A program made the translations under genes and the position numbers. Positions 19,177 to 29,262 of a DNA stretch of 64,000 bases are shown here, piece by piece. Numbering within the stretch: position 1 is the stretch's first letter; the number at the start of each line of letters is the position of its first letter. This stretch comes from Bradyrhizobium nanningense. Its GTDB lineage: Bacteria > Pseudomonadota > Alphaproteobacteria > Rhizobiales > Xanthobacteraceae. The DNA lies in NCBI RefSeq assembly GCF_004114535.1, contig NZ_LBJC01000076.1:23188-87187 (forward strand), written 5' to 3'. Under the pieces are notes generated by a model, which ran no database searches, was not told the DNA's origin, and worked only from the letters and a program-made list of their open reading frames with translations.

Positions 19177-19617
19177 ATGAAGGTTACTGGCCGAGGACTA
19201 ACGATCCTGTTGTCCTTGCTTTCGGCCGCGAGCGTGAGCGTGCCGGCGAGAGCCGACGAGCCTTCGCCGAAATATACCGAGGTGCTCAGTGCCCTCCAGG
19301 CGGGGAAGAACGTGAAGCTCATACTGGACATGAGCCGCTGTACCTCCGCGGAGGGCGGCAAGCCAGCGTCGGCGACGCAGGCCGGTCTGGTCATCAATGC
19401 CTTCCGGGTGACCGGCCAGAACGGCATCAGCTTTGCCAATGCTCATCAAACGGTCGACAGCTCCGGACATGCCGTGACCGAGTACATCCGCCATAGCCTT
19501 AGCCGCGAAGGCAAGCTGACGGTGCGAGCCTCGAAACTTGTCGTCGGGACCACCGAACTCGTGAACCAAGGGGAATTCATCTGCGAAATACCGGATGGCG
19601 CAAAGTTCGTCTGGTAA
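19177..19617 (+). CDS. VirK-family secreted protein
   Basis: A 146-residue protein from ATG 19177 (GGGAGAAGAGCAT upstream). It has a signal peptide (ILLSLLSAASVSVPARADE). The mature part has YTEVLSALQAGKNVKLILDM, then SRCTSAEGGKPAS, FRVTGQNGISFANAHQTVDS and a C-terminal EFICEIPDGAKFVW. This arrangement (two Cys, 'xL.G..v....d.s.C') is that of the VirK family found in Agrobacterium vir regions and in rhizobia. It is periplasmic or exported; the biochemical role is not known. It lies between two broken NopP-like genes and no tts box was found for it. Confidence 0.72.
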   Translation: MKVTGRGLTILLSLLSAASVSVPARADEPSPKYTEVLSALQAGKNVKLILDMSRCTSAEGGKPASATQAGLVINAFRVTGQNGISFANAHQTVDSSGHAVTEYIRHSLSREGKLTVRASKLVVGTTELVNQGEFICEIPDGAKFVW

Positions 19618-20063
19618 CAAAGAACGCAGGGCGTGGGCGGCGCTTCGAAGACTTGATCCTTTAATGATATCGACACCTGCGCAGGGCATCGATCGTCAGT
19701 ACGGTCAGAGTGTTTCTGGCCGTGCTTTCGTCGGGGAAGGATCAAGTTGCCTGAACTTGCTGCTCAGGTAGCTCATGAGGGCCGCCGATTTCCATTCGAT
19801 CTCAGGCGTTGGAAGATCGACGGCTCAGGCAATCGTCGTATGGGTTGGAGCCAGGCCTCTCGGTTGAACGCTCCAGATGATCTCGCTACGTCCGCACGCT
19901 GTCCGCGGTCCTTGTGAGAACATCATCTGATCCGGCCGCGGGCCCGCGTTGATGACGCTCAGTTCCCCACGCTGCCGCCGGATCGGAGTGTTATAGCGCG
20001 AAGGCTGCTTTCGACCGCCCCGAGCATCGGAAAAAGCAAATCACTCTTTCCGAGCCTGTGCCA
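19618..20063. other. Non-coding stretch
   Basis: About 450 bp between the converging virK-family gene and the second NopP-like pseudogene. No gene or clear terminator was seen. Confidence 0.45.
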
Positions 20064-21010
20064 TTAGACTCTTCCTCCCGACTTTCTGTATGGATTCGGT
20101 GCGCTAGCCACCCGATAGTCATCCAGATTCCCGCCCAGAAACAGTACCTCACGTTCCTCAGTGGGGGTATCACTCACCCATGCGAGATCGGGTTCATCAT
20201 TCTCAGTCCCGTCCTCGAGAATACTGACAATCTCTTCGGCCGTCCAAGTTGCGACCCTCGGCACAGTGTAGGTGTGCAACTCATTCGCGGTTTCCGCGAT
20301 GACTTTGGCGCCAAACTGGTTGTCATCGTCCGGCGAAAGGAGAAGTTGTGAGGCCTCCTCGGACAGTGCACAAAGGGCGAAGAACTGGTATCACCCCTCA
20401 TGTGCTCTGCCGCTGCGCGCCCCAGATCAAGCCGTTGGCCTCCCCAGATATTCCAAGGGGCCTCGTCATAACGCAAAGCCGCCATGGAACGCAAATGGGC
20501 CATCGCGCTTTGACGGTCCAACGCATGTGGCTTGCAGTGGCTGGCGTGGTTTTGAAAGCGCTCGAGCTCCAGGTATGACGATGCCACTACGTCGTCGTAA
20601 ACGCGGCTACTATCGACGCGATAGCCTGACGATCCAATCGCTCTTGACCATTGTGCTGATCTTTGCGCAGCGAGTTCGATTTCTCTTCTTAGTTCCGCAA
20701 TGTTCGCGCAAGTCAGCGTTGCGGCAAGCTGAGCGCGCGCTCTCACAAAGGGTGCAGCCGCGCACCGTTCATTCTCCGGGATAGCTTGCGCTCTCTTATT
20801 GCCATCCGTTACCGTCCGGCTCGATCCGGGCCCTGGTGAAGCTGATGCTGCGAGGATTGGCTGAGACGCTCTAAGCTGATGCTCAAAGTCTGCTTGCGCT
20901 GCCTCCTCCTGTTGCGGCTCGAGGTAATGCATCCCAGCCCCGGATGGGTTAACGTTGTCAAATGGGTCCACTCCGTTCTCCCGTTTTTGGCCTTCAATAT
21001 CATCGTACAA
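20064..21010 (-). pseudogene. nopP: Broken NopP-like type III effector, copy 2
   Basis: ATG 21010 begins MYDDIEGQKRENGVDPFDNV. The frame continues through FVRARAQLAATLTCANIAEL, VYDDVVASSYLELERFQNHA, DEAPWNIWGGQRLDLGRAAA and MRGDTSSSPFV. At TTTGTGCACTG (about 20380) a single base seems to be missing. The next frame carries on as ALSEEASQLLLSPDDDNQFG, ELHTYTVPRVATWTAEEIVS and EREVLFLGGNLDDYRVASAP, ending at 20064. The restored protein would be about 315 residues. The order of blocks matches NopP effectors as I remember them. A tts box is present about 190 bp upstream. Confidence 0.75.
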
Positions 21011-21198
21011 AGTTGATCAGATCAGGATCAGGAACCAAGACGCGCGCAGTGTCTATAAAACGTACCAGGTCGGTCTGGTTCTCGAATCGGTCGTGTGTTG
21101 AGGCGTACGGGTGGGACTTACCGGCAATCCCGGTCATTCTTCTCTTCCAGATTTTGAGCCATCGCGGCGGCCTCCTGTCCGGATAGAGATGTTGCTAT

Positions 21199-21230
21199 GC
21201 TAGGAGGCTTAGCTGTCAAACAGCTGACCA
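21199..21230 (-). promoter_or_regulatory. tts box of the second NopP-like gene
   Basis: Minus strand: GGTCAGCTGTTTGACAGCTA, then AGCCTCCTAGCA. It fits GTCAGCT-N2-T-x-GACAGCT and lies 189 bp upstream of ATG 21010. Confidence 0.8.
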
Positions 21231-22374
21231 GACTCATTGCTTGAAGAAAACTCGTGGCCATTGCGACTGTGCCGGCGAGCCTGTTGTTCATTGCAGAGCG
21301 GAGTTTGGCGGGATGGACCACCTCGCTGTCCGTTTCACGGCAGCACCGTATGAAAGGTCCTGGAGGAGCAGCCCGGCGGAAGCTTAGGTACCGGTGAGCT
21401 TGAGCTGCATGGGAGAAGCCTGCCAGGGCCGGCTTTCATCGGTTCGCAATGAATGTCTTTGAAAGGCTATTCAAGATGCTGCTGTGATCCTCACAGCCGG
21501 GTCAGGCGGCGGCCATCGCGCTCTAACCGGGCCGGGGTGGCGTGAAGCTCATTGTAGGGTTCCCGTCGGCGCGCCGGGTGTTAGTCGGAAAACAAGCCCG
21601 GGGCGTGCGACTTCGATCGAGGCAGCACGGGCTCCCATAGATGGACCAGCCGGCGTGCGGAGGAGGCCTCGCCGAGCGCGAGCTTTGGCTAACCATGAGG
21701 CCGGCGATCCGCACGTGTCGAATTGCACGTCATCGATTGCGTGCAGGTGAAGACTGCGGCTTTTGCCCTCCTGCAAACGAACTTGGAGTGTTTGCTTTCG
21801 CGATGCCCTAGCGATCATAATGCGAGTCCTGACGGCGAGACCGTGTTTGTCAGATTCAGAACATTCTGCGTCAACTTCGATATTATGCTGCCTATTTGGC
21901 TCGACAATTCCGACTGATGCGGCTGGCACGGTTGTTGCTGCCGATGAGGTAAGGCTAGGTCGAGTGCAGCCCTAGATGCAGGAGCACCTTTCCGCCCGCA
22001 AGCCGCGGCTCCATTCCGAAAAGACCTAGAATTTCGCACATTCGGGTGGATGGAGACTGATGTGGAGTTCCCAAGAGCTGACGAATTAAATCGCACTTCC
22101 GGGCACTCGGCGCTGTCAAACGACCGTGCGTGATCAGGGTTGGCGGGTTTGGTGGACAATTGCATCGAGTGGCCGTGGGGACGCATGACAAGAATTCGGC
22201 TGAAATGGTCAAGCATCGGCCGCGAGAGACACCGACATATAGGAGTCTCGTCGACGCGTCCTGTCACCAATTGGCAGGCGAGTTCGCCACAAAGCGCACA
22301 GGCTGCGTCCAGGCCAAGCACAAAGAAGGTCAATAGCAGGCCCCTCGTAATCCTGGCAGTACGGAACTCTCGAC
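21231..22374. other. Non-coding stretch before the pentapeptide-repeat gene
   Basis: About 1.1 kb. Several overlapping short frames exist but none has family features or a convincing start. No tts or nod box was found for the following gene. Confidence 0.4.
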
Positions 22375-23856
22375 ATGTCGCAAAGGATCGGCGCTGATAG
22401 CGGGTGCACCGTGAACGTAGGTGCAGAGCACTGCTCAGATCCGACAAACAAGCTTTCTTCAGATGGCGAGTTCGTTCGGTACTGGAGCCGAGCTGCCGAC
22501 CGGCTGCTGGCCGTTGCTGCTGTTGGGAGGCGAACCGAGGAGGCGATCAGAAGGACCGGAATTGGTTTGCAGCTATCCTCCGAGAACTTTAGCGGTCACG
22601 ACCTGTCAGATTTCCCGTTGCGACGCTGTACCCTCAATCGTGCGCAGCTCTACGGAACAAAGTTGGATCGAGCAGATCTTTCTGGGGCGAACCTTATCTG
22701 TCCCGGGCTCGAGCGCGCAAGTTTCCTCGGGGCCAAGCTCGATTTTGCCTATATGCATGCGATAGCAGCGCAAGTCTGCAACTTCGATGACGCCAGTCTG
22801 CGCAATGTAATTGATGCAACCGGCAGCCTGTTTCACGGTTGCAGCATGAAAAGAACACGCTTTGACAGCGCGATGCTCAGCGGGCTCCTCCTTTACCAGT
22901 GCGACGCGAGTGATGCTGTCTTTGATGGCGCGGAATTGCAGGGGTCAACCATCAATGAATGCTTCCTTCCTTCCGCTTCCTTCCGCCTTGCCAAGCTAAA
23001 CCAAGTCACCATCACGAAGGCGCATCTGGCGAATTGCTCGTTTTTCCAGTCAAAGGGGGACTGTTTATCGATCGTGCGTTCCACCTCCGTCGATGGTCTT
23101 ATCTTGGAAGGCGCTCATCTTCCTTATCTGAGACTCTCAAAGGTGAGCGGGCGGATTCGGGCGAGAGCGCTGAGCGCCCCATTCGCTGATCTTCACCTGT
23201 CAAATCTTGCCAGGGCTGAGCTGGAGCAGGCGGACTTGACCGAGGCGCGGCTTCTGTCCGTAGGCCTTTCCGACGCGAACCTCGCCGGTGCTGTGTTGAA
23301 CGGTGCATCTATTCGTTCCTGCCAGCTGGACGGAGCGGACCTATCTCAGGCATCAGGCGAAAGCATTTCGATAACAGAGAGCACAATGCGAGCCGCCAAA
23401 TTCACCGGTTTTCGTGGCCGCTGCGCCTTTGTGCGCGACTGCGATCTCGAATATGCGGACTTATCCCAGGCATACCTCTACAGGTCGATGATCACCGGTG
23501 ATCCGCCGCAATCAATGGCATTAAGTCGCGCAAATCTTGAGGGATCAAATCTCGTTCAGGCATATCTCGCCGCGGATATGACCGACAGCAACCTGGAGGC
23601 AACGCGGGCCGCATACGTTCGCATGAACCAATCGTCCCTGCGCGATGCGAACCTGAGTGGGATATCGCCGTTCCAGGCCAGCTTCGTAAAGGTCGACTTT
23701 TCGGGCGCTAAGATAACCACTTTCGAGCCACCTTTTTTTGTCGACCGTTGTCGGGGACTGCCCGCAGCTCTAGAGGGGGATCAGCCGCGCGAGCCATCAA
23801 CCTATCTGGCTGAATTCTCATCGTTGATCAAACGTGGGCGAGAAGGGTCAACCTGA
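22375..23856 (+). CDS. Pentapeptide-repeat protein
   Basis: A 493-residue protein. After about 65 residues without repeats it becomes a long run of A(D/N)LxX pentapeptides (for example LDRADLSGANL, FLGAKLDFAY, LSDANLAGAVLNGASI, LRDANLSGI) up to about residue 460. Such proteins fold as a right-handed square beta-helix. Uses in other families range from DNA mimicry to host-targeted effectors, so the function cannot be read off. The start is the first ATG after an upstream stop, with only a weak GGAAC site. It is the first of three same-strand genes (then a PanC-like ligase and a P450), 189 bp before the next. Confidence 0.8.
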   Translation: MSQRIGADSGCTVNVGAEHCSDPTNKLSSDGEFVRYWSRAADRLLAVAAVGRRTEEAIRRTGIGLQLSSENFSGHDLSDFPLRRCTLNRAQLYGTKLDRADLSGANLICPGLERASFLGAKLDFAYMHAIAAQVCNFDDASLRNVIDATGSLFHGCSMKRTRFDSAMLSGLLLYQCDASDAVFDGAELQGSTINECFLPSASFRLAKLNQVTITKAHLANCSFFQSKGDCLSIVRSTSVDGLILEGAHLPYLRLSKVSGRIRARALSAPFADLHLSNLARAELEQADLTEARLLSVGLSDANLAGAVLNGASIRSCQLDGADLSQASGESISITESTMRAAKFTGFRGRCAFVRDCDLEYADLSQAYLYRSMITGDPPQSMALSRANLEGSNLVQAYLAADMTDSNLEATRAAYVRMNQSSLRDANLSGISPFQASFVKVDFSGAKITTFEPPFFVDRCRGLPAALEGDQPREPSTYLAEFSSLIKRGREGST

Positions 23857-24045
23857 CTGCTCCGAAAGCCGCAAAATAGAGGTGACTACAGTGCCTGTGA
23901 GCTTAGAACAGGTTCGTGCCGTGGTCGACGTTAAAGCTCTTTCGAGCTCGTTGGCACGCGCGGCCCCGCGACACGCCCGGCGGCGCACCTTCGGCGATCC
24001 GAGCGCTCAACTCTTGTTGGCGTTCAAAAAAACTGGAGTAAGAAA

Positions 24046-24927
24046 ATGCATCTGGCTGGTCTTTCCGCAGGCAAGGCGTTCATCCGGGAGGTCGCAAGAA
24101 CAGGTCAGACTATTGGGACGGTGCACACGCTCGGCGCCCTGCATCTTGGGCATGCAGAACTGATCAGAAGAGCGGCATTAGAGAATGATGTCGCGATTGT
24201 CACAGTCTACCCGAACAAGATCCAGCTTAGACCAGGTGGGAGATACGATTTCAATTTGGACGATGATATTGGACTTGCTCTACGTTCAGGAGCAACTGCC
24301 GTGATTTCCTCGAACGACAACGAAATGTTCCCGACTGGCTATCGAACGTTTGTATCGCAAGGTGACTGTCATTTGCGTCTAGGGGGGCCCGAGGCGTATT
24401 TGAAGGAAGCCGTTACTGGGGCAATCCGCTGGATCTGCTATGCGCGGCCAACTCGCAGCTACTTCGGCCTGAAAGATATCGGTCAGGCGATCCTGGTCAA
24501 GCGCGCTGCGGCAGACCTCCTTCTCGATTGCGAGATAAGGTTTGTGCCGACCGTTAGATACAAGAACGGAGTTCCCGTTTCGTCGCGCTTGAGGCGATTT
24601 AGCCGCTCGGAGCTTGATGAGCTGTCGTGTCTCTCCACGTCACTCAACTATTCAAGAGAAGAGATCGCCCGAGGAGCGACTAGCGTGAAGGATCTGGTAG
24701 CGTCGGCTACATCTCGGGTCAAGTTCCGACGGTTTAAACTCGATTTTATTCGAATTGTCGGCGCTGATAACTTCGAAGATTTAGAGCAGATCAAGCTCCC
24801 TTTCATAATTTTCGGAGGGGTAATGGCTCATGGCCTCAGGATTTTCGATAATATCTACGTTCCAGATCAGGATACACTCCAAAACGGTGCTCCGGATCTT
24901 TGGATCGATCTGCCTGAGCGGCGCTAG
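24046..24927 (+). CDS. Divergent pantothenate synthetase (PanC)-like ligase
   Basis: A 293-residue protein from ATG 24046 (GGAGTAAGAAA upstream). It keeps the PanC/HIGH-type nucleotide site HTLGALHLGH (PanC: PTMGALHxGH), a YFGLKDIGQAILVKR block (PanC: FGxKDxQQ) and PTVRYKNGVPVSSRLRRFS (PanC: PTVRExDGLAxSSRN). The pantoate-binding 'PTQF...YPR' stretch is replaced by YPNKIQLRPGGRYDFNLDDD, and Asn of SSRN is Leu. It should therefore activate a carboxylic acid with ATP and join it to an amine, but pantoate and beta-alanine may not be the substrates. The neighbouring P450 suggests a small-molecule pathway. Confidence 0.75.
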   Translation: MHLAGLSAGKAFIREVARTGQTIGTVHTLGALHLGHAELIRRAALENDVAIVTVYPNKIQLRPGGRYDFNLDDDIGLALRSGATAVISSNDNEMFPTGYRTFVSQGDCHLRLGGPEAYLKEAVTGAIRWICYARPTRSYFGLKDIGQAILVKRAAADLLLDCEIRFVPTVRYKNGVPVSSRLRRFSRSELDELSCLSTSLNYSREEIARGATSVKDLVASATSRVKFRRFKLDFIRIVGADNFEDLEQIKLPFIIFGGVMAHGLRIFDNIYVPDQDTLQNGAPDLWIDLPERR

Positions 24928-25177
24928 CCAGACCGCTATTGATAGCATGATCTTCATAAAAAGGAGTGCGCTATCCAACCAGTGCTGGCAGCTCTCAATG
25001 TTCCATTGAGTAGTGAGTCCGATAGTCAATACGATTTTTACTGCCCGACATGGTAGGGCCAGGCCAGCTGACTGTGAGGTAGTCTGGTCGAGAAGCCCGT
25101 CGCAGCCAAGCGCCGCGGCAGCTCGAAGCGATGAGGCGCCCCTAGGCCGTACGCTCTCGAGAGCGGAATCTGCAGAG

Positions 25178-26425
25178 ATGATCATGACCAGGCGATTGGA
25201 AGATTATAGGGCCGACGATACGTGTGTTATCCCGCTCAGCAATCTGGATGTAAGTGAGAGCAAGCGCTTTCAGGACGACAGCATATGGGCTTGCTTCGAG
25301 CGGTTGCGAAGGGAAGATCCCGTTCACTACTGTCAAAACAGCACTCATGGTCCATATTGGTCCGTAACGAAATACCGGGATATAGTAGCGGTAGACACAA
25401 ACCACCACGCGTTCTCGTCAGAGCAAGGTGTCACTATTGTCGACGTGCCTGGTGAGCACTGGACCCAGAGTTTCATCAAGATGGGGCCTCCCAAGCACGC
25501 CGAGCAGCGCAATACCGTGAGCCCGATCGTCGGACCGGAAAGCCTGACGAAACTCGAAACCCTGATCCGCTCTCGTGTTAGGTCAATTCTCGATGGCCTG
25601 CCTCGTAATGAAGACTTTAATTGGGTGAACAAGGTCTCCATAGAGTTGACGACGCAAACGCTCGCCACCCTGTTCGACTTCCCATTCGAGGATCGGCGAC
25701 TCCTGACCTATTGGTCAGACGTAGCTGTTACCGCTCCTAAAGCAGGCCATGCGATCGACAGCTGGGACAAGCGAACCACCATCTTGTCCGAGTGCCTGGA
25801 CTATTTCACGGGGCTTTGGAACGAGCGCATCAATGCCGAGCCGCGCCTCGACCTGATCTCCTTGATGGCGCATTCGCCCGCCACACGTCATATGGAGCCA
25901 AGTGAGTTTCTCGGCAACCTAATTTTGCTAATCGTTGGAGGCAACGATACCACGCGCAACTCGATTACCGGCGGCCTCCTGTTCATAAACCAGTACCCCT
26001 CCGAACTGCGAAAGCTGACTGACAATCCCAAGCTGGTCTCGAGCGCTGTGTCCGAGATCATTCGATACCAGACGCCGATCGCACATATGCGCCGCACTGC
26101 CGCGGTCGACAGTGTCGTAGGGGGGAAGCAGATCAGGAAAGGCGACAAGGTCGTCATGTGGTACATCTCCGGCAATAGAGACGAAGAGATCATTGAGAAC
26201 GCCAACAGTTTCGTGATCGACCGCAAGAATGTGCGGCAGCACCTCTCGTTCGGATTCGGAATCCATCGCTGTCTTGGTCGACACCTTGCGGAACTGCAGT
26301 TGAGAGTCCTCTGGGAAGAGATTTTGCAGGCGGGATTGGAGATCCAGGTTGTCGGCGAACCAGAGCGAATTGCATCTAACTTCGTGCACGGCTATTCCGC
26401 TCTGCCCGTGCGGATTGAAGCCTAA
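25178..26425 (+). CDS. Cytochrome P450
   Basis: A 415-residue soluble bacterial P450 from ATG 25178 (an ATG four codons later would also work). Signatures: I-helix LIVGGNDTTRNSITGG, K-helix EIIRYQTP with the ExxR pair, and the haem loop LSFGFGIHRCLGRHLAE with Cys365 as iron ligand. Overall it is most like the CYP124/125/126-type terpene and sterol oxidisers, and rhizobial island P450s such as CYP127 could be the closest; this is from memory. It needs an external ferredoxin, none of which is encoded nearby. It lies 250 bp after the PanC-like gene on the same strand. Confidence 0.9.
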   Translation: MIMTRRLEDYRADDTCVIPLSNLDVSESKRFQDDSIWACFERLRREDPVHYCQNSTHGPYWSVTKYRDIVAVDTNHHAFSSEQGVTIVDVPGEHWTQSFIKMGPPKHAEQRNTVSPIVGPESLTKLETLIRSRVRSILDGLPRNEDFNWVNKVSIELTTQTLATLFDFPFEDRRLLTYWSDVAVTAPKAGHAIDSWDKRTTILSECLDYFTGLWNERINAEPRLDLISLMAHSPATRHMEPSEFLGNLILLIVGGNDTTRNSITGGLLFINQYPSELRKLTDNPKLVSSAVSEIIRYQTPIAHMRRTAAVDSVVGGKQIRKGDKVVMWYISGNRDEEIIENANSFVIDRKNVRQHLSFGFGIHRCLGRHLAELQLRVLWEEILQAGLEIQVVGEPERIASNFVHGYSALPVRIEA

Positions 26426-26969
26426 ACCCTGATCGTGCCAGTCTCGGCGCTGGCGCGCGGCGGGTGGATTGAACTATCTCGGCTTCTGCAAGCTGCGCAG
26501 ATGGCTCGATCGACGCCAAACAAATGCTGCACGTCGGCGGCTACTCATCAACCGGGCAGACGTTTGAAGTGCCTGTGACAAGCGATACGTCAGGCGAGCG
26601 TCTCGACCTGCAAACGCCTGAGATGCCGAAAAGGGCTCCGATGCCGCATCACCGCATGGTGGGACGCGTGTTGCGAGCGCTCTCTGCCGATCAACATATG
26701 CTGGCCATTTCTGCTTGGCCAAAAAAATCGCCGTTAAGGAGGCGGGCGCTCGCCTGGCTGCTCTCTAGCGTTTGGGATGACTTGGCCCAGTTCGCGTGCA
26801 CAGAGCCACGGCATTGGGCCGGACTATCTCGCGGGCAGGCACGTCGGGCCCCGGTCTCGTCTTAGCGGATCACACCGGGGCAGTGATGCGGTCAGCAACA
26901 CGGGAGCTGCGATGGAGCTGGAACACAAGGCCACATCTTCTTTCTTGCGCATGCGGATGAATGCTCTTG
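26426..26969. other. Spacer between the P450 and the large effector candidate
   Basis: About 540 bp with only short frames. The tts-like box of the next gene follows directly at 26970. Confidence 0.45.
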
Positions 26970-26999
26970 GTCAGCTAGTCGTCAGCGAGGCGGTCTATC
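26970..26999 (+). promoter_or_regulatory. Probable tts box of the 741-residue effector candidate
   Basis: GTCAGCTAGTCGTCAGCGAG then GCGGTCTATC. Against GTCAGCT-N2-TCGA(A/C)AGCT it keeps GTCAGCT, TCG and AGC at the right spacing but loses the A after TCG and the last T. It sits 50 bp before ATG 27037. Confidence 0.55.
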
Positions 27000-27036
27000 C
27001 AGACGGGCTGCACTTTCGATTATTCGGAGATGATGT

Positions 27037-29262
27037 ATGGCAGGCGTTGGCCGAGCTGATCGATCACAGGTTGAGCCCGCCGAGGTCGACAGGACTGGGG
27101 AATTGGGCCGTTCGAGCCCGGAACCTGGTCTCTTCCCTCGGGAACGTGGTCAATCCTTCGATGCTATCCTGGAGCGGATGCGCTCTGCGGCGCTTGCGAG
27201 CCCGCCACCCACTTCGGATGTAGCGGCGCCAACGCGGCACGACTTCGAGGCAGCAGAGCGAAAATTGAGCAGCCTGGTTGGGGAGCTTGAAGCTTGCCGT
27301 CGAGCGGCCACGCACGCCCGAAACTTGCCTGAGAGGCAAGATCTGATGGATCAGGTCATCAAAGCAGGCTCAACAGTTCTGGAATACTACGCGAATCTGC
27401 CTCCCGATCTGGCGCGCGGCATTCTGCCAGACGATCAGGCTCGCCGGCTCCGCGATGACACTCTGAGGGAGGCTGACGAATGTAATAAAGTGGCGACCTG
27501 GATTATCTACGAGCTGGAGGAGAGCAGAAAGAAAGCACAAGACGTGCTCGACGGGCTCAAAGGCGTCGCTTCGCCCGCCCAGCTGAGACGCTTGTTTGCA
27601 AGTGTTGCGAACCGCTATGTAGCCTGCATGGAGTGGTGGGGAAAGAAGGCGTTGCGCTTCGAGCGGACGCAGTCTGTCTGTGCCGCTACCGCCCACTTGC
27701 CAAGCAGCACGCCCGACATGCGCAACGCCGAAGATGCCGCACTGAGGCATCATACCGGCTGGGCGCTTAATATGAAGTGCATGCATCTGCAATCGCGGAT
27801 CGCGCTCGCGGAGCTCTTGGTCAAATCGCAAGCGAGCACGTTGGAACCAGACGTGCGCGACGCCCTCATCGATGAGAGCGGGGGGGTGCGACTGCTTCGG
27901 ACCTTCGTCAAAGATGTTTTCCCTGCATTCAATTCGACGTCCGGAGCCGTTCTGAACGGCAATGGAGCGGCGCTCGACGCGGAGCACCGCGCCGTCCTGG
28001 AAGGCGTCATGGAACGGCTTTCGGAATTTGCATCCCAACTGGGCGCCATGCTTGGAAACCTGAGGGAGGCCGGTGCGGAAGCTGACCTTCCGTTGCAGTT
28101 GCTGGACGAGATCGTGGAAGCTGCCTGGGTGACCGCGAACGAAGTCATGCGGCTGCTGGCATTGCAGCCAAAGACGGAAGCCACGATTGAACCGCCGGCC
28201 TGGGCTGCGATGCCAGAGAATACTATCCCGGTCGGCGAAGGCACTCCGGCGCGCAGAAAGGGCAAAGCAAAGCACGCAGCAGCCGCAGGGGAGGGGAGTT
28301 CGACGGCCAGCCCACCCGCGCCGCAACTCGCTAGGCCCGATGCAGCCGGGGCCCCAAGGGGCAAGGTCATTGTGCTCTCGGATCTCGGCACAAAGAGACT
28401 CGCCACGGCGGAGGAGGCACGCGCGTCATCCTCTGCGTTCGATCACCTCCAGATGTGGCGGGCTCCGCCCTCCAGGAAAGCACTGCCGGGCTTACTTGAA
28501 CGATTGGACGAGCTGCTGCAGTTCGATCTGCCTGCTCAGCAAAGCGCCGCCTCGCAAGCCCGGCACATGAAGCCCGAGGACGCCGAACACGTCTTGGATG
28601 TCGTCATCAACCACTTGCAGACGCAGTCCTCCGAGATTGAGGCCTGTATTGCCGCGCTGGAGGAGCCTCGCCGACGCGGCCTGCTCACGGCTGCGCAATT
28701 GCCCGAAGTGCACGAAAAAATAGTCCGGCTCAAAAGGATGTTGTCCGAGGTTCAGGGACAGGCAAACTCATTGAACGCGCGAACGGCAGCAATCGCGAGC
28801 GATTGCATGAAGACCTATGCGTTTCCATCGCAAAAATACCTAGAACAGTTGCGGGACGCGGGGGAACTGGCGTCAGTGGATCCACCGCGCGCCTTGAAGG
28901 GAGAGCCAGGGACGCTGTTCGAAATCAAGCTGCAGCCCAAGGCGCTGCGCAATGGTGCGATGCCAAGGGCGATGTGGGTGCACATCCATACCAAGCACCC
29001 GGTACATGCCTGGCAACTGGCAACGCTCGGCAATCGCGAATTCGCAGCTTGCCATGTGAAGTCCGACGAACAGCGCGGCTACAATCAACACTGGCAGAGC
29101 GCTCGAGCCGCCGAGGGGCACGACAACGTCGTGATCCACCGGGGCAAGCTCACTCCTGCGTTCTGTAAGTCCTTGTTGAGCACCACCGCTGGCCAGCCCT
29201 GGCAACTCGTCTCGGATCCGGAGCATGTGTCGGCGCAGATGGCTCGCCTGGGAATCCAGTGA
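27037..29262 (+). CDS. Large type III effector candidate (XopP/HLK-like C-terminus?)
   Basis: A 741-residue, mostly helical protein. The ATG at 27037 follows CGGAGATGATGT (GGAG, 8 bp) and lies 50 bp after a tts-like box. Residues 1-60 are polar and disordered, as expected of a type III signal. Two helical regions (about 75-380 and 480-600) are separated by a Pro/Ala/Lys-rich linker with KGKAKH. The C-terminal 100 residues contain MWVHIHTKHPVHAWQLATLG, FAACHVKSDEQRGYNQHW and HDNVVIHRGKLTPAFCKSLL, which remind me of the conserved end of XopP/RipH (HLK) effectors of Xanthomonas and Ralstonia. That link is from memory and unverified. The frame is intact. Confidence 0.65.
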   Translation: MAGVGRADRSQVEPAEVDRTGELGRSSPEPGLFPRERGQSFDAILERMRSAALASPPPTSDVAAPTRHDFEAAERKLSSLVGELEACRRAATHARNLPERQDLMDQVIKAGSTVLEYYANLPPDLARGILPDDQARRLRDDTLREADECNKVATWIIYELEESRKKAQDVLDGLKGVASPAQLRRLFASVANRYVACMEWWGKKALRFERTQSVCAATAHLPSSTPDMRNAEDAALRHHTGWALNMKCMHLQSRIALAELLVKSQASTLEPDVRDALIDESGGVRLLRTFVKDVFPAFNSTSGAVLNGNGAALDAEHRAVLEGVMERLSEFASQLGAMLGNLREAGAEADLPLQLLDEIVEAAWVTANEVMRLLALQPKTEATIEPPAWAAMPENTIPVGEGTPARRKGKAKHAAAAGEGSSTASPPAPQLARPDAAGAPRGKVIVLSDLGTKRLATAEEARASSSAFDHLQMWRAPPSRKALPGLLERLDELLQFDLPAQQSAASQARHMKPEDAEHVLDVVINHLQTQSSEIEACIAALEEPRRRGLLTAAQLPEVHEKIVRLKRMLSEVQGQANSLNARTAAIASDCMKTYAFPSQKYLEQLRDAGELASVDPPRALKGEPGTLFEIKLQPKALRNGAMPRAMWVHIHTKHPVHAWQLATLGNREFAACHVKSDEQRGYNQHWQSARAAEGHDNVVIHRGKLTPAFCKSLLSTTAGQPWQLVSDPEHVSAQMARLGIQ

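Noticed and set aside
27370..28326. 318-codon minus-strand frame opposite the large effector candidate
   Set aside because: No ribosome site or motifs; antisense of a coding frame.
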